Below are positions 35,885 through 48,344 of a DNA stretch of 64,000 nt, one piece after another (positions within the stretch are counted from its first letter, which is position 1; the number at the start of each line of letters is the position of its first letter). The notes under the pieces were generated by a model. It was not told the origin of the DNA. It saw only the letters and a list, made by a program, of their open reading frames with translations, and did no database searches. The position numbers were made by a program, and so were the translations under genes. This DNA is from Dryomyza anilis. Its lineage: Eukaryota > Arthropoda > Insecta > Diptera > Dryomyzidae. Where the stretch lies: contig OX638134.1 of assembly GCA_951804985.1 (NCBI GenBank), positions 5,952,001 through 6,016,000 of the forward strand, given 5' to 3'.

Positions 35885-37575
35885 AAATTTGAATTTTTAA
35901 TTGATTATTGAATTTTTAGTGAAATTTTGTATTTTAGTATTTTATTGAAAAATTCACTTTTTAAGTGAAAATTTAATTTTTGCAGAAAAATTCAATTTGA
36001 GAGAAAATTTTATTTTGAAAAAAATATCACATTTGAGTGAAAAAATCAATATAAAGTGAAAATTCCAATTTTGAGTGAAAATTCCGATTTTGATTGAAAA
36101 ATTAATATTGAGTGAAAAATTCAATTTTGAGTAAAAAAAAAAATCAATTTTTAATGGAAAATTGAATTTTTAGTGAAAATTTTAATTTATAGTGAAAAAT
36201 TAGATTGCAGAATTTAGTGAATTGAATTTTTAGTGATAATTTTAATTTTTAATGAAAAATTTTATTTTTAGTGAAAAATTTAACTTTTAGTGAAAATTGA
36301 ATTTTTAGTGAAAAATTTAATATTTGGTGAAAATTTGAATTTTTAATTAAAAATTGAATTTTTAGTGAAAAATTGAATTTTTGGTGAAAATTTGAATTTT
36401 TAGTGAAAATGTGAATTTTTAGTGAAAAATTGAATTTTTAGTTAAAAAATAAATTTTTGGTGAAAAATTGAATTTTTAGTTAAAAATTTAATTATTAGTG
36501 AAAAATTTAATTATTAGTGAAAAATTAGATTTTTAGTCAAAAATTGAATTTTTCGTGAAAAATTGAATTATTGGTGAAAATTTGAATGTTTAGTTAAAAA
36601 TTGAATTTTTAGTGAAAAATTGAATTTTTAGTGAAAAATTTAATTTTTAATGAAAAATTTAATTTTTAGTGAAAAATTTAATTTTAAGTGAAAATTAGAA
36701 TTTTTAGTAAAAATTTGAATTTTTAGCGAACAATTGAATTTTTAGTTAAAAATTTAATTTTTAGTTAAAAAATTAATTTTTACTTAAAAATTTAGTGAAA
36801 AAATATGGTGCAAATATTAATTTTTGGTGAAAAATTGAATTTTTAGTGAAAATGTGAATTTTTAGTGAAAATGTGAATTTTTAGTGAAAAATTGAATTTT
36901 TAGTTAAAAGATGAATTTTTAGTGAAAAATTTAATTTTTAGTCAAAAATTGAATTTTTAGTGAAAAATTAAATTTTTAGTGATAATTTTAATTTTTAGTG
37001 AAAAATTAAATTTTTAGTAAAATGGTGAATTTTTAGTGAAAAATTGAATTTTTAGTGAAAAATTGAATTTTTAGTAAAAAATTGAATTTTTAGTGAAAAA
37101 TTGAATTTTTAGTGAAAAATTGAATTTTTAGTGAAAAATTGAATTTTTAGTGAAAAATTGAATTTTTAGTGAAAAATTGAATTTTTAGTGAAAAATTGAA
37201 TTTTTAGTGAAAAATTGAATTTTTAGTGAAAAATTGAATTTTTAGTGAAAAATTGAATTTTTAGTGAAAAATTGAATTTTTAGTGAAAAATTGAATTTTT
37301 AGTGAAAAATTGAATTTTTAGTGAAAAATTTAATTTTTAGTGAAAAATTTAATTTTTAGTGAAAAATTTAATTTTTAGTGAAAAATTGAATTTTTAGTGA
37401 AAAATTGAATTTTTAGTGAAAAATTGAATTTTGAGTGAAAAATTGAATTATTAATGAAAATTTGAATTTTTAGTGAAAACTTTAATTTTTAATGAAATTT
37501 TGAATTTTAAGTAAAAATTTGAATTTTTGGAGAAAATTTTAATTTTTAGTGAAAACTTGCTTTTTAAATAAAAAT
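35885..37575 (-). repeat. 19-bp palindromic satellite, block 3 (inverted, TTGAATTTTTAGTGAAAAA)
   Basis: About 1.7 kb of the same 19-bp unit as block 1 but in the opposite orientation (AGTG spacer). The near-perfect core is about 37045-37430, close to the downstream edge. The upstream part is strongly decayed. Together with block 1 it forms a long imperfect inverted repeat about 12 kb apart. Confidence 0.95.
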
Positions 37576-37579
37576 TACT

Positions 37580-38210
37580 ATTATTTTCTCGCAGTGCAGC
37601 ATGTGCCTCATTATCCAGACAGCCCGATGTAATTATTAGTAAACGGCTCATAAGCGCATTATACGAACTTTCCCTGTGTTCGGTGGTGGTGATCAATCAC
37701 AGCAACTCTGAAAACAGTATAGAACAGCGCTGCAAGAGCAGCGGCCACTCTCAGTGAGTATGTCAAAGCAACAGTCCGTCCCACCACCAACACATTGAGC
37801 ACTTTGAATGCTCTCCACAGCAACTCTGCTGGTTATAGTCAACACTAAACGAAGTCAAAGTCGACTGCACAAACTGTAACAAAACAACAAAAATCAAAAC
37901 GAACCAAGTTTGCAACAGAACGACCGACAGACGATCGTCTGATGAGGCAGAGGCAGATGATCGTGCGTGACCCCTTCGCCTGATCGTCGTCATTCGACTC
38001 ATTATGGCTGCTAATTTTACACCTCGCCGAACAAACGACGCTCATTTCAGCCAGTTGAATGCAGCGCAGCCACCTTGAAGGGAGAACAAAAACAACAAAA
38101 ATACACGAAGACCTACAACAACAACAACAAGAGTCAATGATCGTCATCAGTTACAGTTAATTACTGTGAGCTACCAACATTAATTGGTGGTGGAAATAAT
38201 GCCAAATAAT
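37580..38210. other. Unique GC-balanced island, no proven gene
   Basis: Complex sequence with a CTCTCAGTGAGTATG stretch at about 37748 (initiator-like) and CAACAACAA runs. Minus-strand frames of 79-100 codons overlap in different frames, lack domains and contain no typical splice structure, so none is called. It may be regulatory. Confidence 0.35.
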
Positions 38211-38760
38211 GAATGCGTGCAAAATTGAAAACAGTTCCCATTCAACATTTTTTTTTTTAATTTTTCTTCTACGTTTTACTTCCTTCCGTGTTGCTCGGCT
38301 CTGCTGTCTGTATTTAGATCATTTAGCTCTTTTAGTCCTTTCGTCCTTCTATAGATTTTGTCCCTCATCATTTGGTCCCTCATCATTTTGTACCTCATTC
38401 AAATGCATCGTTTGTCACTTTCGCAATTTGTTTTTTGAATGATTGTCATTCAATGATTTGACGCTCAATTATTTTTGACTTTACAATTAATTTTTGGTAT
38501 AAATTGTACGCTGAGTAATTGATATTTTATACATCGTCTGCTTTTTGATTGTTTGTCTATATTGTGTGTGTTTGTTTTTTAGATTTTTAATATTTTTCTA
38601 TTAAAATAGTTTTCTTCTTTTTTTTTGTGTTGACTCTGTGGATTAGGAAAAGTTTTTTTTACAGCTGCTTTTTAAATAAAGTTTAATATTTTTGGATTTT
38701 TTGTATTTATTTTTTTTTTTATTTCCTTTATATAATTTTTGGAAATATTTATTCGTACAC
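38211..38760. other. T-rich sequence, no gene seen
   Basis: Pyrimidine-rich, low-complexity sequence with short repeats of CCCTCATCATTTTG type at about 38362-38390. No gene or mobile element. Confidence 0.45.
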
Positions 38761-38764
38761 AATT

Positions 38765-39500
38765 TTGGACGAGGCAGTTTATATTTGTGTTCTAATTTAG
38801 GCAGACAAATTGGTGTTTATACAAAGGACTCTCTATTTTCTGGTCGTTTCCAAAATATACGGGAAAAATATCTTTCACAATCTTTAAATTATATAAAAAA
38901 CGTCTCAAAATTTGATAAACTGTTATACCTTTCCCACAATCATACATTTATCATTGTCTTTGCCAGAAATATGCCAGAAATATTCATCAAAAATTCCTGA
39001 AATTTTGTTTCGGGACCCTATACTAAATTTAGAAATTAAAAATATTTTGTCGAAAATTCTGAAGCAGTTAAAGGCGGAGTTTTTATTAAAGGCAGGCTAT
39101 TTTCTGCCAATATTCCGGGAATCTGCTTTTAAAATTCCAAACCAAATTTTACAACCTGCTACACACTTTCCAAAATGTTCCATTGATATTTGTCTTGGTC
39201 GGAATTTTGCCCAAATATTTCGGAAATATGGACAAAACCGGAATCCGGAAATATGAAAGAACTTTTGTTTCGAGACCATAGACAAAATGTTTCACAGTCT
39301 CAATACAGTTTAGAAACATTTGTCATACATACAAAGGTAGAGATTGCATCAACATTTCCAAAATATTCCAGGAATCTGACATTAGAATTCTACAAAATTT
39401 AACCATCTGCCTAAACACTTTCAAAAATCTTCCAGTTAACTGTTTGTTTACCCAAAGTATGCCCGAAATATTTATGTAAAATGCCAGAAACTTTGGCACG
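38765..39500 (-). repeat. Dispersed satellite-like repeat, block D
   Basis: Contains GAGGCAGTTTATA (as in block A), TTTGCCAGAAATATGCC, AATTTTACAACCTGC, ACTTTCCAAAATGTTCCATT and GGAATCTGC in the minus-type orientation relative to the 56-kb block. A plus-strand frame of 114 codons (38912-39256) encodes a peptide resembling the minus-strand peptides of the 56-kb block, which shows that the same frame of the repeat stays open at both loci. Confidence 0.7.
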
Positions 39501-39509
39501 GGTACGTTT

Positions 39510-40098
39510 TAATAATTTTTCATTCTCTTATAAGATATACCAAAAATATATTTCACATTTTCACATTTTATAATTTGAGCCTTTTTCTCTTTTTCTCTTT
39601 TATATTTTTCTTATTTACTTTACTTGTTATCCTGAACTTCTGTGTGGCCCGAATTCGATTTTTTAATACAAAATTTACGTTTATCTTACGAATTCAAGAA
39701 ACGAACAAAAGTAAATTTTACAGCATACTCATTACACTTACAATAGCTTTGTATGAAAATTTTTTTTATTGAATTTAATTGAAAGTGTCAGCCTCTAAAA
39801 ATGCTCTATTAAATGAGGAAATTGAGATGGAGAATTTTCTGTGAAATCCAATAATGTTAAATGGACCCGCCGGCACCTCAAAATTCGCGTTTTGGTACCT
39901 ACAACACCAAAATTGAATTGAAATAACATCTTCCAAAAGCAATAAACTAAAAAAGTGGATCTGTCATCAGTTAATAAATTTAATTACAGTTTCAACAAAC
40001 TACCAACAAGCAAAATCGGATAAAAAATAAAAAACCAGTGATAAATTTCACAGTTACTCTTTGCATTTTTATTCTGATCAGTATTTAAAAATTCAACA
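39510..40098. other. AT-rich spacer, no gene seen
   Basis: No recognisable element before the transposon terminal repeat at 40101. Confidence 0.45.
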
Positions 40099-40100
40099 TA

Positions 40101-41394
40101 AGGACTGCGTCGAATAACATTGTCCGTTACATATCTTCCCATAATGTGCTATTGCAAGATTCAAATTAAAAAAATTTGATCATAGTAGCTCTGAATTAAA
40201 TGGCAGAAAATAATTTGTGTCAGTTATAGTCAATACAAAATTTATTTAACGCGAAAATGGCAAACGAAGTGGAAGTGCGAGAAAATATAATTACAATTTT
40301 TCAAAAACAACCTAGTTGGTCTTTTAAAAAAATTGCCAAGGAGGTCCCTACCTAAGACCATTTCTCGCGTTATCAACCGATTTAAGGAAGACCTGAGTAT
40401 TGATCGGAAGAAAGGTTCTGGTAAAAAAAAGGCCCACATGATCGTGAAAAGTCGAAGAAGGTTGTGAATATTTTAAAGAAAGATCCAAGCATATCCGGAA
40501 GGAAATTGGCGAGAAAGGCGGATTGCTCAGAATCTTTCGTGCGCAGGACTAAGAAAGAAGCTGGGCTGAAGACGTACAAGGTCCAAAAAGTTCCGGATAG
40601 AAATGCCGCCAAGAATGAAACCGCAAAACAACGAGCTAAAAAGCTGAACCAAGATTTTTTAAAAAATTCGATTGCTGCATAATGGACGACGAAACTTATG
40701 TTTTAACGGACTTTTCTCAGCTACCTGGGCAGGAATTTTATACAGCCGATTCTCGAGGAAATGTCGCTGAAAAATTCAAATAAAAAAAAATGACAAAATT
40801 CCCAAAGAAATTCCTTGTTTGGCAGGCAATTTGCAGTTGTGGAAAAAGGAGCAGCTCATTCGTGACATCGGGTACAATTAATAGCGAAATATATGTGAAG
40901 GAATGCTTGCAAAAGAGATTGCTTCCATTTTTACTCCAACATGAAGTGTCCACATTTTTTTGGCCTGACCTCGCTTCATGTCACTACAGCAAAACGGCCT
41001 TAGAGTGGATCCAACAAAATGCAGTGATTTTGGTGCCTAGAGAAGCCAATCCACCAAACTGTCCAGAACTCAGGCCGATTGAGAGATACTGGGCTTTAGT
41101 AAAAAGGGAGATGAAGACAACAAAAAAAGTGGCCAAAGACCTTCAAGACTTTAAAAGAAAGTGGTCTTCAGCAGCTGTGAGGGTGTCGGACACTACCATT
41201 ACAACATTAATGGAAGGGGTTCCGGAAAAATTAAAACTTTTTATTAAAAAATATTAATTTCTGGTTTTTTATATTTTTTTTTTTAAATCTAAAAATAATT
41301 TGCAAAATAAAATATTTTATTCTATAAAAATTAGATTACTAGATTTCTAGATTTTTTCATTTTTGCAGCGAACAATTTTATTCGGCGCAGTCCT
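40101..41394 (+). mobile_element. Tc1/mariner-superfamily transposon, DD37E type (1.29 kb)
   Basis: Both ends carry AGGACTGCGYCGAATAAMAT as inverted repeats of about 28 bp (40101-40128 and about 41367-41394), and each is flanked by TA (40099-40100 and 41395-41396), the target duplication of this superfamily. The element holds one transposase gene, broken by several lesions. Size and organisation fit a full-length but dead copy. Confidence 0.92.
40257..41257 (+). pseudogene. Broken DD37E transposase
   Basis: The protein would bind the terminal repeats and catalyse cut-and-paste transposition. The reading frame starts MANEVEVRENI at 40257 with a helix-turn-helix region, and later has ISGRKLARKADCSESFVRR, a second DNA-binding helix pair. 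Catalytic residues are visible: the first Asp in MDDETYV (40685-40690), the second in WPDLASCHYS (codon 40967-40969) and the Glu in RPIERYW (codon 41081-41083). Counting codons gives exactly 37 residues between the second Asp and the Glu, the DD37E signature of the ITmD37E group first described in mosquitoes. Lesions: frameshift near 40350 (stop 40353-40355), a compensating shift at the A-run 40423-40430, another at the A-run 40661-40666 (stop 40680-40682), and an in-frame TAA at 40781-40783. Confidence 0.92.
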
Positions 41395-41399
41395 TAGAA

Positions 41400-42945
41400 C
41401 CACAATAGGTCAAGAAAAGTATATTAGGGTATTCATCTCACTTCGTATCGCCTGTATTGCGTAAATATTGTACACCATAAAGCTTATAATTTTTACGACA
41501 TACGCATATACGCAGTCGATACGTAGTGATATAAATACCCTTTACTTTATTTAGTATATCAATTTTGCCTACTGTTAAAAGTTCAATCGTTGTTCATGAT
41601 AATCCCTTCATCGTTAAGCTAAATTTCCAAATAATGCATTTCTAAAGTCAAAATCAGAGTGTGACTCTGATTAAAAATATAGTTTGTTGAAAGATTTATT
41701 AAATTTCCTAACAGATGACATATCTACTTTTTTAGTTTATTACTTTTGGAAGACATCATTTCAATTCAATTTTGAAATTATGGATTGGGGTACCATAACG
41801 CGAACTTTGAGGTTGTTCCGGCGGCTCCATTTCCCATATTCGAATTTCGCTGAAAATTCGCCATATTGAATTTCTCATCCAATAGAGCAATTTTAGGTGT
41901 TGACCTTTTCTCGATTTGAAATCATGAAAATCCATTGTAAGTCTAAGCCTCACACATAGTTTTTCAAAATATATATTAGACAATAGGATTAAATATTATT
42001 TTAACCGATAAATACCATTAAATATTATTTAATAATTTTTACGTTTATTTTAAATTAATAATTTCGAGTACATTATTAAATTAAATTATATTGAAGAATT
42101 TTTATTGAATTTTTGTCCGAGTGTCATTTATTTGTTATATTTTTCAAGTTCCTTTTTTTTGCAGAATTTGACTAATATTTTTATGATATATTTGTAACAT
42201 ACATTGAGTTTTATAACGAAAATTTATGATTATTATATCGAATTTAAAAATAATTGTGAAATGATTTGCACAGAATTTATATTATTATATAATTTATATT
42301 ATTTAATTTTTATTTTTCAATATTTGATTTTTTTGAAATATATTGCATATTATGTTTTCCATATTGTATAACATTTGTATCAATTTTTTAGACACGTTTT
42401 ATCCATTTTTTTTTATATTTGTGTTCTATTTATATTTTCATTTTTGCATATTTTATATATATATATTTTTGTTTCATCTCTAATTCTGTAAACACTCCAA
42501 ACCACATTTCCTCATGCAGACACGGCGTCATTTGCTAATGTGTTAGGTTACCAAACACTCGAAGTTTTAAAATTAATGCCCCCAAAAGAAGCATATATTT
42601 TAAAACTTTGTAACACCACGCAATAGCATACAATGTTTTTCCAAGTGGTTACAATCCCGAGATCAGAAAATCCCACAAAATGTAGTATTAAATTTCTGAT
42701 ATTGCGCCTAAACCCTACAACAATTTTCTGTTCAAAGAATCGAATATATGTTCCATAATGTTATCTAATCTAATCCGATTGTGAAATTTTATAAAATTTG
42801 TTCTCGGACTCAAGGACCTTAAGATATCCCAGAAAATGCAATAGGAAATCCGATATTGCAAAAGAACCCAAATTTAATTTCAAATTTCATTAACATAGTG
42901 ATGTCTTTTTCAATTAAAAAGACAATTTTATTATTTTATTGCATA
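41400..42945. other. AT-rich sequence, no gene seen
   Basis: Unique to 41.98 kb, then highly AT-rich to 42.5 kb. A patch at 42.5-42.9 kb is more balanced but has no coding frame. A minor resemblance to CACCCAG MITE interiors (GACAATAGGATTAAATATTA, about 41979) suggests a decayed fragment. Confidence 0.4.
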
Positions 42946-42949
42946 CAGT

Positions 42950-44143
42950 ATTTTTTTTTAAGATTTTTTCCAGAAAAAAAATTTGATTCTAGAAAATAAT
43001 TCGAAAAAAATGTCAAAAAAAAATTTTCGAAAAAAACATCCATTTTCTAAAAAAACTGTGTCCGAAAAATATTTTTTTTCCGAAAAAATTTTGTTTAAAA
43101 AAAATATGTAAAAAAAAATAAATTAAGATATTTTTTTTCTAAAAAAAATAAATATATTACAAAACATTTTACTAATTTATGCATGTCGAGCAAGCATTAT
43201 ATAAGAAACTAGCTGGACCCGTGCACGACTTGTGCCAAGATTTTGTGAATGCAAGGATATGGAGCGATTTTATTAATATAAAAAAAAAATAATATTTATA
43301 GAAACCTTCCCGTAGAACTCATCCCGGTAGAATTCTTCACGGTAGAAATCTTCCTCTAGAACTCATCCCGGTAGAATTGTTCCCGGTAGAATTCTTTCCT
43401 GTAGAATTCTTCCCCGTAGAGTTTTTCACAGTAGAAATTTTAGTGTAATGAGTTTTAATGTGGTGAGTTTCAGTGTGGTGAGTTTAGGTGAGGTGAATTT
43501 TAGTGTGGTGAATTTTAGTGTGCTGAGTTTCATTGTAGTGAGTTTTAAAGTGGTGTCGTTGCTTTTGTATATTTTTTTTTGTATTTGAGTTTTTATTTCA
43601 TCTTCTTATATTGTGTATGTGCTGAGATATCTCGTTTTTAAAGTTAAGGTTGTATGGGAGGTGCCACGCCCTTTTGTCCAATCTCGCTCATATATAGCCT
43701 ATGACACCCTCCGGACTCCGTAGTATCCTGGTGCAATATTTCAGTTAAATCGGTTTAGTGGTTTAGACGTGATGCTGGTACAAACAGACAGACAGACTGA
43801 CAGACCAAGAATTTTATATATATAGATTGAGAAGTACGGCAAAAAATGAACGAAAAAATAAATAATTTGATTTAAATTTTGTTTGATGAACAGCATTCTT
43901 CAATATGATGTACATATATGTTGTATTTTATGTATTTGTTCATTGATATAATGGAACGTATGTTTCACATACAGTTCTTCATATTGAAGAACACTTTTTC
44001 GACAGTTACCAAACGTTCATCATATTTATGATCACATTCATAACATTGATGTTAGTCATTAATATTATGAATGGTTCTTCAATACAATGAATTATGGTTT
44101 GAAGAACGGAATTCATCAATATGATGTACATTTTTTTTCTGTG
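42950..44143. mobile_element. MITE-like element related to 19.6-20.4 kb, interrupted by a Helitron-like insertion
   Basis: The right end ATTCATCAATATGATGTACATTTTTTTTCTGTG (44111-44143) and the preceding ATGAATGGTTCTTCAATA, TTGAAGAACACTTTTCGACA-like and CAGCATTCTTCAATATGA segments match copy 1. GCATGTCGAGCAAGCATTAT (43180-43199) also matches. The interruption at 43209-43826 is absent from copy 1. The left terminal repeat is decayed, so that boundary is approximate. Confidence 0.65.
43209..43826 (-). mobile_element. Non-autonomous Helitron-like insertion (618 bp)
   Basis: Read on the minus strand, the element starts TCTATATATATAAAAT and ends CTAG, inserted between host A and T without target duplication, as expected for Helitrons. 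A hairpin with GCAC/GTGC stem (43223-43235) lies 10 bases inside the CTAG end, the expected position of the Helitron terminator. Inside are GTAGAATTCTTCCCG-type tandem repeats (about 43310-43430) and a TGTGGTGAGTTTTAG-type tandem (about 43440-43555). There is no Rep/helicase coding. The empty site is approximated by the related element near 20.06 kb. Confidence 0.68.
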
Positions 44144-44344
44144 CAGCTTAGAATTGATTGAGTTGTATCGGAACTTTAGGCTCGTAGCACTAAAACGGAA
44201 TTTGACAAAGCACTTTACAAAAATCCCCGTTTTCTCAAAAAAAAAAAAAGAAAATTAAGGTTTAAGTCTTGTAACCGCTGATTTTGGCACAGTCACTAAT
44301 GGATTTCGCCACATATGTAATCAATGTCTTACTGTGACCTACGT

Positions 44345-44585
44345 AGTACTTGACAAGCATCGCTGCTTTTCAATTTCATACCCTACTCTATTCCCTACTT
44401 CATTCATACCTACTCCGGTTAGTACTCTTTCAGTACTCCTTCCATACTTCTGCCGTACTTCTTTCGTACTCCTTCCCTACTATGACGTTTCTCGTATGTA
44501 ACTCCTTCGTTACTCTATCCCTACCCACAGTTCTAAGTGTGCCTCGTGCTTATACTACTCCTTACTTACATTGCCATAATTAGCA
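44345..44585. repeat. Degenerate TACTCCTTCC-type pyrimidine repeat
   Basis: Repeats of TACTCCTTCC/TACTTCTTTCG over about 240 bp. A 77-codon frame here is produced by the repeat. Confidence 0.7.
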
Positions 44586-44589
44586 AATA

Positions 44590-45245
44590 GTTTTCGAGCC
44601 AAACGACAACATTGTTTTTACCAAAAAACCACTTTGGCCAAATGAGTTATATACGCATGGTAGAGAGAGCCCTATGGTAGAACGTATTCTATGAGGCAAG
44701 ACGTTAATTTGCGCTCGGAAATAATTAAGATGCATGTAAATGGAAATGTGCTACTTCAAGTATAACCCGCCCGTCCAAAGCACCTACTACCTAGTACAAA
44801 CTATGAAGCAAACTCCTTCCTTCAGTAGTCACATGTGCCATTTGTGGTAGAGATATGGTGTAGTTGGATTTTAGTCCCCTTTTTTTGCATACGCAATACA
44901 GCAAATATTTCTTGTACTTGGCAGCCAGCTTCTTGCATGGGTCTTTTTTAGTTACGTAGTTGGGGTTGAGACATTGGTCGTCGTCGTCGCCATGTTGCTA
45001 TTCTAATTCAATTATCTGCTGGCTATAGAACACACACAGACAAACACAACATATTCACATAATTTTATTCAAAATATAAAAAGGGAAAAAAGAAAGAAAA
45101 AATTAAATAACACTAAAAGCCCTGTCAAGACAGCAAGCGACGTAATACGAGCACCGCAAATATATAGTAGTTCGAGAATTTAGTGGTAGAGCAACTAACT
45201 AAACAAACGCAATAAAGTGTCTTACAAGGCACGGTGGTCTGAATA
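44590..45245. other. Unique GC-balanced island, no gene seen
   Basis: Complex sequence with a GTCGTCGTCGCC run at about 44978. There is no reading frame above 60 codons and no splice or domain evidence. Candidate for conserved non-coding DNA only. Confidence 0.4.
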
Positions 45246-45249
45246 AAAC

Positions 45250-46165
45250 AAATTTTTAAAATATATTTTTATTGAATTATTTAAATTTTGTAAAAATACA
45301 AAAAAAATGTGTTGCCCGTAAAGAGATTATGTTCGCAGCAAACATATCATGTTTTCAAAAACCAAAACATGTTCACAGAAAACTAAGTAATGTTCACAGA
45401 AAAGAAGTCTAGATGCCAAAAAAATATTATGTTAACTGCAATTATAAAATGTTCTCAGCGAATACAGTAGAATCATGACATCCATTTTATTATTACAAAA
45501 TAGTATTTATTGAAAAAAAAAAAAAAACAATTGCAAGAAACGAAATATGCTTAACCAATTAAATAGTATGTCTACAAAAAAAAAACTGAATGATTACCGC
45601 AAAATATAAATATTTGTTTTTTTTTATAATTAATCATCTCTTATATATATATTTTTTAACATATAGTAAAAGTGTCTTATTATTTACAAAAATTTTTCGT
45701 TCATGTTAATTAGAAACATATTTACGTTTTTTCAAAAAACAAAAAAATATTAAGCAAAACTATGTAAAAAAATGATTATGTAAATTAAGAGCACATAAAA
45801 AGTTTACACAAAACAGTAGCAAACAAATCATGCTCACAGCAAAAAAAAAATGTGAATTATGTATATAAGTATAGTAAATAAAAATAAAAACAATTAAAAA
45901 TCATATCCGCAAACAAAATACTGTTAATTAGAAACATAATTCATTTGGAGGCAAAACCGTAGCAAACATAATTATATTTGCAAACAAAAAATGAATTATA
46001 TTAATATAAACGGAATATGTTAGACGCAAAATAGTAACGTCTCAGTCAAATTATATAGGAAACAAAGTACGTTTAAAACAAACACAAAATGTTAATACAA
46101 GCATAATATATGACATAGCATATACTAAGAGAAAAAGTTTGTTTGCAGCAAACATAATATAATTA
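45250..46165. repeat. Degenerate array of CAGCAAACATAATATGTT-type units
   Basis: Motifs GCAGCAAACATA, ATGTTCACAGAAAA and TAGCAAACATAAT recur irregularly across about 0.9 kb. The unit length is not fixed, which indicates an old, eroded tandem array. Confidence 0.55.
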
Positions 46166-46239
46166 TAATCATAAATTGTATAATTGGTATTTACAGTTAC
46201 TGCGAACAAAATGGTAGAATTTAAATTAATATACTCTTA

Positions 46240-46400
46240 TTTCGTTACGTATCGTCAGTGGCTCGACTCGGGTTCGATCCCAGCGACTGTCAATATCAAA
46301 AATAGAAATTATTTTTCTAAACCTCCGAAAGTAAAACACCGCCCAAGAAAAAGATCTCTATCCAGAATTCGGCATTAAACTGTAAGACCTACATGAAGGG
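46240..46400 (+). mobile_element. Diverged relic of the tRNA-derived SINE
   Basis: A B-box-like GGGTTCGATCCCAG (about 46270) is followed by body landmarks in the SINE order: TTATTTTTCTA, GTAAAACACCGCC, AGAAAAAGATCTC, ATTCGGCATTAAACTGTA and GACCTACAT. The head up to the A box is not recognisable. Clearly older than the other three copies. Confidence 0.5.
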
Positions 46401-46404
46401 AAAG

Positions 46405-48340
46405 AACTAAAATCCAAAAGGAATCAAGAAATATACAGAGTTATTTACAGCTAAACGGAAACATTCTGGATTTTAAGAAACAGATACACTTAGTTATCAA
46501 AAAAATAACTAAGAGCAATTACTACTGATAATGCAGAGATTAAAGTGTTAAGTATCAAAAATGTTGTTGCTGTTTTTTTCCAAAATTTAAAAAACACGTG
46601 TTTATTTAACTGTTGTTATTTCGATCTTGCTTTGTTTGTAATATTCGCTATTGTGCTTTGATTTTTGTTGTCCATCTATCATCGCAATAGGTTTGTTAGT
46701 ATGTCTGACTGTCATTATGTTGACAGTAACTAAGAGTAGTTATTCTTGATAAACAGAGATTTTGTTCTTAGGTATCATAAAAGGAACTAAGAGTAATTAT
46801 TCTTGTATGCAGCATGTTTGTAAGTGGACTGTTCAGACCTGAATTCGGTCTAGAAGGACCCAGCCAATGGCAGACATTTTTTTAAATCTAACTTTTGCAT
46901 TAAAATAATATTACTTCAAGGAAGGACTGCATCTTTCAAAATTGAATAATAATTGGAATTCTTTCGTGAATTTAGACCCTAGATTTCAGATCCCAATAAC
47001 TTTAATAGTTCAGAATAGGCATGAAAACTAAACTGAATTGTTTAGGTCAGTGCTGATCAATTTCTGGTTATAAATATTATATAGAAATATTTACTAGGTT
47101 AACGTTTACATCAAAAGCATAAAATTCTCAGCACCTTTACATTTTTTCATATGTTAAAATACATATTTTTCTCAAATCTTAATTATATTTGAAATTTCCC
47201 ATCGTATTTGTCTAAAAAAAAAACAACCATTGCAAAGAATAAAATTAGCGGCACATCAACATCCAGCTATCCATCCAATCATCCAACCATCCATCCACCC
47301 AGCTACCAAAAACCTACGGTAGTTGCCAATTTGCTGCAAACCGGCTAAGTACCACAAAGAAACATCCACAAGATACATTTGTTATTTGCGCCAAATGTGT
47401 TTACACTGCTGCGGTTGCGGAGACAATTTTCAAAAGTTCTGCCCAACGAACGTCACAAAACTTTTAAACCATCCAGCCAACACAAATTACTATGAGTTTT
47501 TCATTTTGGACATTTGCGGTTGCGTAAGTTTACAAAATCGTAAATAATTTCAATATAAACATGAATAATTTTTGACTACGCATCGAAGTATTGAAACAAA
47601 ACAAAATTAATTAAGTTGCGCAAATGGGTCAGAAAATTTGATGGCGTTGAAGGATGTAAATGAAATACGCGAAAGGTTCATAATTATGGTAACTATGTTA
47701 ATGTTTGTAATATTTTCTCTGTATAATATTTCTTTTCTATATTATTTTTTCTATATAGTTTTCGTAAAATTTTTCTTCTAATATTTTCGTTATATATTTT
47801 AGTTTTCTTATTCGACCAATCTAATAATTTTATGGCATAATTAGACACCCGCGTAACACATGTGTGCGTCAGAGCAGTACCAGAATCTCGGAATCAATCT
47901 GTGCCACCCCTTAATTCGGTTTAATTATGAGCAAAATGTCAAACGGGTGGTATTAACTTTGGTCATTTCGATAAAAATTAATACATTATGTAAATATTGA
48001 GTATGTAGTGTGTATTTCTTGGTGGATGGCTGTATAAGTCTATGGTAGTATTACTTATAATCCGCATATTAATATTATAACATTTTGCGTAAATTGTTTC
48101 TTTACCCAATTTACTACTGTGTAAATTGGTTATAGTCTTAACATATGTGCGGTTTATTTTTCTAATGACTTTAGTCATGTTGAGTATTAGGTTACGCAGT
48201 TTTTTCAATAAAATTCGATTTTGGTTTTTATTAAAATAATTGAATTAATGAGAGAAATTGCTGTAGGAAGAACGAACTTAATTAAAAATAAACTTTTGAT
48301 AAATATTAAAGCATATTCTATACATACCTAAAATATCAAA
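46405..48340. other. Unique AT-rich sequence, no gene seen
   Basis: Includes a CATCCATCCAATCATCCAAC microsatellite at about 47268-47300. A Cys-rich 74-codon frame (47323-47547) starts at a non-ATG codon, has no cognate family and is not called. An echo repeat TAACTAAGAGTAGTTATTCTTG/GGAACTAAGAGTAATTATTCTTG occurs at about 46728 and 46783. Confidence 0.4.
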
Positions 48341-48344
48341 AATT

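Noticed and set aside
37763..38147. Overlapping minus-strand frames of 79 and 100 codons
   Set aside because: Two different frames over the same bases, neither with motifs; more likely unique non-coding DNA.
47323..47547. Cys-rich 74-codon frame that could suggest a small secreted protein
   Set aside because: Starts at a non-ATG codon, begins beside a CATC microsatellite, and has no signal peptide or known cysteine pattern.
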